A stretch of 44,547 nucleotides of DNA from Chara braunii (taxonomy: Eukaryota; Streptophyta; Charophyceae; Charales; Characeae), in the NCBI GenBank assembly GCA_003427395.1, contig BFEA01000027.1, positions 2,269,329-2,313,875 of the forward strand, given 5' to 3'. How positions within the stretch are numbered: position 1 is the first letter of the stretch; each line of letters starts with the position of its first letter. Under the pieces are notes generated by a model. The model was not told where the DNA came from. It did no database searches and was given only the letters and a program-made list of their open reading frames with translations. Positions 31,595 to 39,480 of this stretch are shown here, piece by piece. The position numbers and the translations under genes are program-made.

Positions 31595-33048
31595 TAGTGG
31601 AATCTCGTGCGCGCCTTGAATGCTTGGTCGGAGATGTCATATTGGGACCATGGGGCTGGAGCTGTTGCGTCGGGCTCGGGGCTAGATGCGGTGTGTGTCT
31701 TCGTCTTGCGGCGTCCTCGGCCTCTACTGGGGCGGCCACCTTCCCAGGCGGCTGCGAGTCTGTCCCCTTCATTGGTAGACACAGCCTCGTTGGTTTGGTC
31801 AAACGGCATTGTGGCCGCGACCACGGCCACTCTTGGCCGATGCTGGTCTCTGCTCGGGCCTGCCGCAGACGAACGCAGGTTCTTAGCCTCCTTGTTCATA
31901 ATGATAATCTGTGCGGCCTTGTCAAAGAGTTGCGCCGTTGTCGTCAAGGTGTCCTCGATGTGAGTCAGGGCATTGCTTAATGCCGGACAGAACCTTGAGA
32001 TGAAATAGTGGCGGATGGCTTTGAAGCCCATTTGGATGCCTGGGACTGGCGTCAAGCGTTGGTACTCGGCGATCCAGCCGGTACTCGGCAGCGTGCCTTG
32101 CTCGAAGACCATGAGCTTGTCTTTAGCCTTGATCTCGGGCGGCTCGACTTGGAACCGCATGTGCCACGCCGCCTTCAGATCATCCCAGCTGATCTTGGTG
32201 TGCAAGTCGGCAGCTACCACTCCGTGCTTGGACAAAAGATTGTTCAGCCAAGCCTAGCACGCGCTCCTTGAGCGAGAGTATAAGTATGCGTGGTGCTTGT
32301 GTTCTTTGACGTTGTGTAGCTGTAGCGTGAGCTCGAACTTGTGGAACTATGGAATCGGATCTGTCTTCACAGAGTCGTAGAAGATCTCCTTCCCGTCAAA
32401 CTTTGGAGCTGTCTCGCGCGGTTCCCAACTTCAGGTATTGGCGGTAGTACAGATCCGCTGTTCCATCTGTTGCGTTGTTGTCTGCTGTAACTGCACGCTG
32501 TCCTTGAGGGAGCCGACGTCCATCTCCAATGCTGCGAGGCGATCGGAGGTGTTGGAAGAGCTTGCATCGGGGCCGGCGATAGGTCGCTGCTCCAACTGCC
32601 GAAGGCGGTCTTGGACTTGAGCCAGCGAGTCGTCGAGGATGTGGATATCCTCCTACTGCGTACTAATGCATGTCGCCAGGAGGTCCGTGAGATGGGAGAG
32701 GAGGAGAGCGATCTTGTTTTCGCTATCCTCCAACTTGCCATTCTCCGCCTCGGTCCGCCATTCCGCTGCCATTGTGAGCAAAGTCTTCTCTCCGCTAAAT
32801 ATTTTTTGACGACGTTGAGTTCTTTCTTCATCGGCAGCCCTTCCTGCTGCCTCATCATGCTGGCACTGCTGTTCAAGTGCCAGCAGACGTGCCTGCTCGG
32901 CGTCCTCTGCCTTCTTCTTCGCTGTTGCTGCTGCGTCATCTGCCCATTTCTTTGTTTCAGTACTCCAGGCCAACATCAGGGTGTGATAGGCCTTGTCTGC
33001 TTCTCCGGACCTCTGATCCATGACGCGTGTTTGTGACCGCAACAGCAT
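31519..33048 (-). pseudogene. gag of the LTR retrotransposon
   Basis: Gag forms the retrotransposon particle and packages its RNA. The N-terminus is a charged, Ala/Glu/Gln-rich coiled-coil-like region (33048-32440, e.g. RLRQLEQRP and RLAALEMDVGSLKDS). The central capsid-like part runs PKFDG (~32400), FHKFELTLQLHN (~32350), AWLNNLLSKHG (~32253) and ISWDDLKAAWHMRF (~32185). A basic segment leads to a zinc knuckle, CLWCNNDLHQTKAC (~31590), a CX2CX4HX4C pattern. In-frame stops lie at 32653 (TAG), ~32434 (TGA), ~32347 (TAG) and ~32255 (TAG). The gag end overlaps the start of the pol frame by about 75 bp in another frame, so a programmed shift may once have been used. Confidence 0.85.
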
Positions 33049-33060
33049 ACACCAGGCCGG

Positions 33061-33196
33061 GGGCCTGCTGACGTGGTATTTCTTGCTCTGTCGGCCGACG
33101 TGTCCTGCTGACGTCTCCTGCTAACGTGGCCTGCTGACATGGTCTGCTGGCGTGTCCTGCTGACGTAGTCCGCTGACGTGGCCTGCTGACGTGGCA
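33061..33196 (-). repeat. Minisatellite with 15-16 bp units in the LTR-element leader
   Basis: On the + strand, about eight diverged units of the type CTGCTGACGTGGC lie between the gag start and the leader. They fall in the untranslated leader or the extreme gag N-terminus. Confidence 0.8.
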
Positions 33197-33954
33197 ACTC
33201 ACCAATGTTGTCGCAGGGGGTACCCGGAGATGGATAGAGAAGGTAAGGCCAGAGGGGGCAACAACATAGGTGGGGAGGGTGGGTGGGGAGAATCGCCGAG
33301 ATAAAGAGCCACTAATCAAAAAAGAAAAGTTTGAACTTTGCAAAAAAAAAAAAATTAAAATACTAAAATCCCGAGTTTTGCAAGTTCAGTAGGTCTCCCA
33401 ATCTCCTTTGAAGTGCGAAATGATCAATTAGAGAAAATAAAATTCAACTTCAGACTGCAAACGATTTATAGAACTGACTAATAGAATCCTAGAACTGCGG
33501 AAAAAAAAATTTCCGAAAAGAAATAAAATATTCGGACATACTCAGATGAGAGCATTTGCAGTTTGGAAAATAATACCTGCAGGAGGGATTTCCCGTACCG
33601 TTTTCAGAAAAAACAAATTTCAAAAAAGAAGATATTCCGAATTTTTAAATAATGGGAAATGCAACAGGAATCGCAATTTTCAAAAAGAAGGATATTCCGG
33701 ATTTTTAACAACGAAATTTCAAAATTTCAAAAGAAAAACGAAAAATGGAAATTTCAGATGTTGCGCTACGACAGAATAGCGAGAAAACAAAATCCAAGAA
33801 AAGAAAAAAAAAATTGATTTTCGCAATTTTTCGGCAGTAAGGTCAAAATCGTGATTTTGGGGGCTACCTAGTGTGCTCTGATCAATTAATAAAGACTCAT
33901 CAGCTATCTACTCCCCGCACACGTGTCAGATCAGGTTGTCCTGATTCACGTGCG
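33197..33954 (-). other. Leader (5' UTR) of the LTR retrotransposon
   Basis: This leader is AT-rich from 33300 onward and lies between the primer site and gag. A duplicated phrase, (A)GATATTCCGnATTTTTAA with CAAAAAnGAAG before it, occurs at ~33618 and ~33678. No gene is present. Confidence 0.6.
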
Positions 33955-33970
33955 GTGCACCGATACCAAC
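33955..33970 (-). other. Primer-binding site
   Basis: Immediately inside the right LTR the minus strand reads GTTGGTATCGGTGCAC. TGGTATCGGTGC matches the plant initiator tRNA-Met primer site TGGTATCAGAGC at 10 of 12 positions. This fixes the element's orientation as minus. Confidence 0.7.
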
Positions 33971-35267
33971 TGTTACATGCCCAGTTGGGCGATGTACATA
34001 AAAACTGAGGATCCGCAATGTGATAAAAAGGACTGAATGGACAATGTAGTGCAAGTAGAATCTCAACAAGCAATGTGCATTATGATACATACAAATGGTG
34101 CTGAATAGCGCAGGGAAGACTTAGATACAAGTTATGACTTGACCGGGACTGACCTCATTCACGTATGATAAGATAGCGAAGCATAATGCTAGAATGCTAA
34201 TGACTAGCCCAATCAATGTTTGAACGCAGACCAAACATACATCGTATCCATCACCAGGTGTGAAGGAGCCTGGCGCTGTACACAGGAAGAAAGTGCCAGG
34301 TCCAGACATACACAGACGAAGAGGAGGGGATCAGACGAAAGGACGGAGAGAGATGGGAATGTCGTCAACACCAAGTCTTTGTCACAAGTCTCAAATAATC
34401 CCTCGTCGTAATGTCTGAAGCCCAAAAGTTGAGTTTGGATCCAATGTCACCAAGCTCTCTCTCTCACTCTTCTCTCGTAGTCTGCAGATGCAGTAAAGTC
34501 AGATAAGGAGAGAGGGAGAGGGAGATGGTGGACTGAGAAGAGGAAGAAGAAGAACTCTATCTCTCTGTCACAAGCTAGATATTAACATGTGATGTTGGCG
34601 CTGTGTTGCAGGTACCTCGAAGACGAAGCTGGAGCAACGGCGCTGCAGGTAAGTACCTCTGGCCTCTGCCCAATCTCTCTCTCTCTCTCTCTAGTGCTAT
34701 CTTAGCTATGGCGTCCAGCGCTGGAGACTACAGCTACCTACTGCGCCCAACGCTGAAGACTAAGGCTAACGCTACTACTACTCCTGCATTGCTCCCTCCA
34801 GAGTGTTGTTGTCGAATCCTAAAGACTACTACTGCCTCCTGCCTACCCGTGAAGTGCATGGGAAGTCCCTATGTACTACCTCGGCCTGCCTTCTGACTGC
34901 CTGAAGAGCGAGCCAGGCCGAGGAGGCTACTCTTGCCAATGCCGAAGTGTGTTAGGGGCTGGCGCTGCAACAGCTGGTGAGGCTGGCATGGGAACAGGCT
35001 AAGAATAGCCTGTTCCCGAAACCCTGGTTTGGTGCCTGAGTTTCAGGGCCGGTCGTTCTGAATCTTCTGATGAACGACCGAAAATAACCCTTCGTTTCAG
35101 GCTAAAAAGGCTATTGCCATTTTTAGTATGAAACGACACAGGGACTGTAGGCCCCTGTTTTCAGGCTTTCGGCCTGAACAGTCACGGGGCCTGTAGGCCC
35201 TGGTTTTCAGGCTTTCAGCCTGAGGGACGCAGGGCTTGGAAAATGGCCCTCGTGTGCAGGCGCAGCA
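33971..35267 (-). repeat. 5' LTR (right copy, promoter end)
   Basis: This is the partner of 24681-25974 and the copy that would drive transcription of the minus-strand genes. The putative TATA box is TATCTAAG here (near 34126), against TATATAAG in the left LTR. Small indels give a length 3 bp greater than the left LTR. Confidence 0.92.
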
Positions 35268-36105
35268 TGAACACTGCCCTTGAAAAGATATTAGAGTCAA
35301 TCCCAATAGGTTGGACTACAATTCTTAAAAAAGGTCCTCGAAGCAAAATTAATGATTGGGTAGTTCTAAAGGAAGATGATCAACTTACATCAAGTGATTG
35401 GCAACATCTTTCATAAGGAAAGGAATGAAGACATACTAATCACCCTTTTTTATCTTAGAGATAATTATGAGTTAATCATGAGTGACCCAATTAGCGTCAG
35501 AAGGGTGACGACTTAACAACTTTTTAGGATCAGAGTCCTACAAGATAAGAATTCTTTGTTTGCCTTTCGCCCAAGCACACCCATTCAATTTCTCGCATTA
35601 GATCCACAGGAATGGAAATGGGGGCGCAGTCCAAAGGAAAGAGAAACTTCACAAAAACCCTGCACACTCTCACAGTAAAATCAACATACAGAATGTTAAG
35701 ACCAATATTTAATCTCAAAGACAGAGTCACACAAAGATGGATGAATCAGTTGAATTTAGGAAAGAATGAATTTCAACAGATCAAATGGTTTCAAAGCAAG
35801 AAGATCAAGCCTGCTAAAATAGCCTCACTACAATGGCAGATTGAACATAGATGCCTCCCAACCAATGATTGGCTAATAGACAGAACCTCATTAGATAGCA
35901 AAGGTTTGGCCAAGTCTTTGTGCAGACTTTGCATATCTGCCGTCCCGAGCAGAAGTATAGCTGACTCAGCTGAGACTATTGAACACATTTTCCTACAATG
36001 CCCTGGCTCAATGTGGCTATGGAGATGGTGGGACAGAATATGGAGTCAGTTGGAAGTGACTGATAGGTGGTCATGGGGCTGGAAACCTTTGTTGTTGGAG
36101 GATTG

Positions 36106-36115
36106 GGTTGTCTTG
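36106..36115. repeat. Target-site duplication of the short retroposon, left copy
   Basis: GGTTGTCTTG, matching 36291-36300 at 9 of 10 positions. Confidence 0.8.
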
Positions 36116-36290
36116 GAATTTTCTGATGACTTTTTTAAATGTGCTTGTTATGGGACGCTGGGCCCGGTTCCCAGTTTGTGCCAATTTGTGAGGATATGGT
36201 TGTATCTATGGGACACTGGACCCGGTTTCCAGCAGGTGTTGCTCCCCACCAATAGATGGAGCTTATATAAAAAAAAAAAATAAAAAAAAA
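36116..36290 (+). mobile_element. Short poly(A) retroposon, hairpin core, tail type C, with target duplication
   Basis: The unit is 175 bp, closely similar to 4727-4903, and interrupts the LINE-B ORF2. The duplication is GGTTGTCTTG (36106-36115) and GGTTGTCGTG (36291-36300), 9 of 10. Two tandem hairpins, CTGGG-CCCGGTT-CCCAG and CTGGA-CCCGGTT-TCCAG with an opened preceding GGGACAC, precede CCACCAATAGATGGAGC. It ends in a run of A interrupted by one T. The duplication and poly(A) prove movement by LINE-type target-primed reverse transcription. Confidence 0.88.
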
Positions 36291-36728
36291 GGTTGTCGTG
36301 CCCTATGATGAATTCACACAAAACTTGTTTATCATCAGCAGAAGAGCAATACTCTGGGTCATTTGGAGAAGAAGATGTACATACGAATGAGAGAAAGTCA
36401 GACTTTATGGTCAGGAATTTACTGATAGTATCAAGGAACAATTACAAACAAATATCATAATTCAATGGGAATTGACCAAAGAGAAACTTCAGTACCTCTC
36501 AAGGAAAAATGAAATTCTTGAACATATTAAAATTTTTAACAAAGATTGGCTTGGGGGGTAACACAGAGGCAAGTTGGGGAAGGTTGGCTGGGAAGGTGCC
36601 CTAGCAAATGATGATGTTGCCCTCAACAGAAACTATAAGATTCATTTCAATGATTGGAGCTCAGTGGACCCCATGATCCCTCTACGACATGCTTCTGAAT
36701 TCCCTGACCCCTTTCCCCCTAATCATTA

Positions 36729-37025
36729 GTCAATGGTTCCTATCTCATGGTACGGCCCAACATAAAGGTAAATTGTCACTCAGGTTTTGATACGTTTTCC
36801 TAATCATAAAAGGACTAGTTCATAGTGTAAGGTTTGGCGCCAAGTAGTCTGGTGAAGAGGCCCAATCCATAATGACAATTACATTGTAATGGGACGCTGG
36901 ACCCGTTTTCCAGCTGGTGCAGCTCCCCACCAATAGATGGAGTGACTCAAACAGCTATATTGGCAAGGGATGCTCGTATCACCCTGCCTAATATAGTCTG
37001 TAAATGTCTTTAAGAAAAAAAAAAA
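36729..37025 (+). repeat. LINE-B 3' UTR with hairpin core, type D tail and poly(A)
   Basis: GGGACGCTGGACCCGTTTTC and CCACCAATAGATGGAG (36891-36942) form the core. The type D tail (GGATGCTCGTATCACCCTGC) leads to the A run at 37014-37025. Immediately after it the interrupted LINE-CD resumes on the opposite strand, so this is the 3' end of the LINE-B insertion. The same tail type recurs at 42991-43058. Confidence 0.75.
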
Positions 37026-37026
37026 G

Positions 37027-37505
37027 TATGTTGTCCTGTATGTTTCTTTCCCGTATGAAACCGGATTGATCAGGATGAATGAGGTGGCGCATATGTGGCA
37101 ATAACTTGTTCGTGAGGGCTTTTACCACCCTTTTGTACGGGACCGGCAGCAGGGTGATAGGCCTGTAGTTCCACACCTCGTTTTTCACCCCCTTTTTATA
37201 AAGTAGCGTGGTGACCCCTTGGTTCAACAGACCCCTAAACGTCCCTTCTTCCATGACCGCATTAATGTATTTCATCAAGTCCTGACGGAGTGTGTCCCAA
37301 AAAGCAAGCCAAAACTCCTTCGGGAAGGAGTCGAGTCCTGGTGTTTTTTCATCTTCCGTTTGCAGAAGCGCAGTGTGGATCTCATGTTGAGACAACAGGG
37401 CTTCCAAGGAAGGCTTCCAAGGAATGGTTGATGTCGTGTGAGAAAGACCTGAAGGTTTTGCTAACCAAGCAGTTTCCTCTTTAGGCAATGCCAGCAAGCC
37501 CAACC
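37027..37505 (-). pseudogene. LINE-CD ORF2, upstream part (reverse transcriptase fingers)
   Basis: The minus strand encodes EDEKTPGLDSFPKEFW (~37340), GLLNQGVTTLLYKKG (~37220), NYRPITLLPVPYKRVVKALT (~37160), HPDQSGF and RERNIQDN (~37040). It ends exactly where the 23420-19918 part begins in the LINE-A protein alignment. No internal stop is seen. Upstream of 37505 the LINE sequence is lost against a heptamer repeat and the foldback element. Confidence 0.85.
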
Positions 37506-37523
37506 GATGTCGTTTGTACCTTG

Positions 37524-37566
37524 CAGGCAGCAGGCAGCAGACAGCAGGCAGCAGGCAGCAGGTAGC
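37524..37566. repeat. (GCAGGCA)n-type heptamer repeat
   Basis: About six imperfect units of CAGGCAG/CAGACAG are seen. Confidence 0.85.
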
Positions 37567-37569
37567 CTA

Positions 37570-38079
37570 GAGGCTCGCCACACAACCTTTCAAAACGTGC
37601 GAAGTGGATGCCGCATCTTCGCCACACATGCTTTCAAAACAAGTAAAAGACTTTCGAAATGTGTCAGAGACGCGGACATAAAAAGTAGTTTTGAAAGGGC
37701 AAGATCCTCCCGCCTGTCACGAGTGTTTCTTCGAAAGACCGTGAGTGGTCTTTTGGAAACTTAAGGCCCTCTCGCGGCGGCCGATTAGCGAGAGAAAAAA
37801 AGAGGGCGATTACCAGGTCCTCACTCCCCACTACTCTTGACATGCACAAGAGACAAATATCATGGTGGTGTATGTTTCCATGTTCAAGGGAAGATTCATA
37901 CCATCCTTTTGTACATGGCGAGAGTAGTGGAGTGAGGCCCTAATGTGCATATCAAAAGCCCTTGCTGTTTCGAAAGTCTGTGTGACGAAGGGGGGGGTTC
38001 TTTTGAAAGTACTCCTTTCGAATTCCGTCTGACAAATTTCAAAAAATGCCTCGTTTCGAAAGGCCGTGCGGCGAGGCCC
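37570..38079. mobile_element. Foldback (MITE-like) element with TTTCGAAA words
   Basis: The ends 37570-37596 and 38053-38079 are inverted repeats matching at 21 of 27 positions (motif CTCGCCnCACnnCCTTTC). A second inverted pair lies inside: 37815-37848 and 37910-37941 (words CTCACTCC, CACTACTCT, CATG). The element is about 510 bp and has no ORF of note. CTCGAAA and TTTCGAAA words recur throughout. Just outside the right end, GGGCATCGCCACACCACTCT (38083-38102) repeats the motif that brackets LINE-A at 4998 and 14712. The target duplication is not clear. Confidence 0.65.
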
Positions 38080-38603
38080 TGAGGGCATCGCCACACCACT
38101 CTCGAAATGTGCAAAATGAGAGTGCCCTTCCCGCTATAACACGGCCAGATGCACCGGCCACATCTTTGTCTTTTTTTTTTTTTTTTTTTAAGAAAAAAAT
38201 CCTTCGTAAGTCCTCTATCTCGGCGGTGGTGAGAGAACCGTCATGATTGAGGGTTTATCTGTCGGGCTGCTCCATCTATTGGTGGGGTGTCATTGGGAAC
38301 CGGGCCCAGCGTCCCATTGAACATCTTGTTGGCAGAAAATTTTGTTGTTTGTTTTCCTCGGGCTGTGGACTTTTCTGTTCTCAACCCAGGGCTCCCTTTT
38401 CCCTGGAGCTGCAAATATCTCCCCTCCCATGTCGGAGCACCTTTTTTTCTAAAAACACCAGCCCTGTTGTGCAGGCCCCCTGATTGTTGTTTCTGTGTGT
38501 TGTCTCTTTCTACCCCCTTTTAAACCCTAAGCCCTCCCTGAACCCATGCACTCACCTCACTCAATCCCTCGGTTTTTAAACCCTTAAAAACCCTTTCACA
38601 CCC

Positions 38604-38835
38604 TTTTAAACTATTTTAAACCCTAAACCCTCCCTGAACCTGTGCACTCATTTCACTCAATCCCTTAAGCCAAGCTTCAGAGCGGTATCCTTGGTTTGGA
38701 GAGCTGGAGAGGCTGACCGTTTTAAACTCTTTTAAACCCTAAACCCTCCCTGAACCTGTGCACTCATTTCACTCAATCCCTTAAGTCAAGCTTCAGAGCG
38801 GTATCCTTGGTTTGGAGAGCTGGAGGGGCTGACCG
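38604..38835. repeat. Tandem repeat, 116-bp unit, two copies, with telomere-like heptamers
   Basis: The units 38604-38719 and 38720-38835 differ at only a few bases. Each starts TTTTAAACnnTTTTAAACCC, continues TAAACCCTCCCTGAACC and GTGCACTCATTTCACTCAAT, and ends GGTTTGGAGAGCTGGAG with GCTGACCG. A partial, more diverged copy lies at 38518-38570. CCCTAAACCCT is the complement of the plant telomere heptamer TTTAGGG. The array is in the LINE-E 3' UTR. Confidence 0.85.
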
Positions 38836-38984
38836 TATTTGCTTGTCCTTGTATTCCCTTGGAATGCCGAGCCTTCTTTCATCGGTGAGGGAGAGGAGGG
38901 GGGGGGAGATAGACCGACTCCGAATGAGGAAGGGAGAACAGGCGAGGAGGAGGTGGAAGTGAGGAGGGAGAGCGGGTTATTGCA

Positions 38985-39480
38985 ATAGAAAAATTTTCCA
39001 GAATTAAATATTCATTCTATAGTAAAATTACATTCTAAATTTTAAATTTTCATTCAATCTTAAAAAATGTCATTCCAATTTTAAAATTTTCCGTCTTACT
39101 TTAGAATTTTCCTTCCAAGAATTAGGTATCCCTTCTTATTTGAAGTGCATGCTAGAGATGGAATGAAAGTCTGGATGAGTTCATGAAATATTTTAATTGG
39201 ACTATCATTCTAAGTAAGGATTTCCAGTTATAAATAGGTTAATCCAATTTAAATTAGAAGATATTTGTTGTAGTAGAATGAAAGTTTAATTAAAACATTT
39301 CATAAACTCGTCCAGACTTTCATTCCATCTTGAACACATAGATGTAGTTGGAAGGGAAAACTCATATTTAGACGGGAACTTATCAAATAAAACTGAAAAT
39401 TTTAGAATTTGACAAACATTGGAATGATAATTTATAAATATGAAGGATTTGTTTTTTATGGAATGTCTTTTCAACTTTCA
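38985..39480. mobile_element. AT-rich foldback element (MITE-like)
   Basis: The best arms are 39156-39200 and 39289-39330, sharing AGATGGAATGAAAGTCTGGA and ATGAAAT.TTTTAAT in inverse orientation. The pairing continues outward with lower similarity (CCTTCCAA, AAAATTTTC, ATTCCAAT). The segment is far more AT-rich than its surroundings and contains no gene. It probably inserted at or near the ORF2 end of LINE-E. Exact ends and target duplication are unresolved. Confidence 0.6.

Larger units (their letters stand above)
24681..35267 (-). mobile_element. Ty3/gypsy-type LTR retrotransposon with chromodomain-like tail
   Basis: Two LTRs of about 1.29 kb in direct orientation flank a roughly 8.0 kb interior with gag and pol on the minus strand. 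Gene order (protease, reverse transcriptase, RNase H, integrase, chromodomain-like) is that of Ty3/gypsy chromoviruses. On the minus strand each LTR begins TGCTGCGCC and ends CATGTAACA (TG...CA). The primer site lies beside the right LTR and a purine tract beside the left. No matching target duplication is visible (flanks GCTGT and TGAAC). It sits inside LINE-B and is itself interrupted at 29397-30920. All genes carry stops. Confidence 0.9.
35268..36728 (+). pseudogene. LINE-B ORF2, second part with zf-RVT domain
   Basis: The reading resumes with NTALEKILESIPIGWT after the LTR and runs to KIASLQWQIEHRCLPTNDWL (~35815), the zinc ligands CRLC (~35921) and HIFLQC (~35983), and MWLWRWWDRIW (~36010). 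A short retroposon interrupts it at 36116-36290. It then continues with YDEFTQNLFIISRRAILW (~36308) and ends near NH-stop at 36728. Internal stops are at ~35414 and ~36559. Joining this part with 23424-24680 gives one LINE ORF2 tail. Confidence 0.85.
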
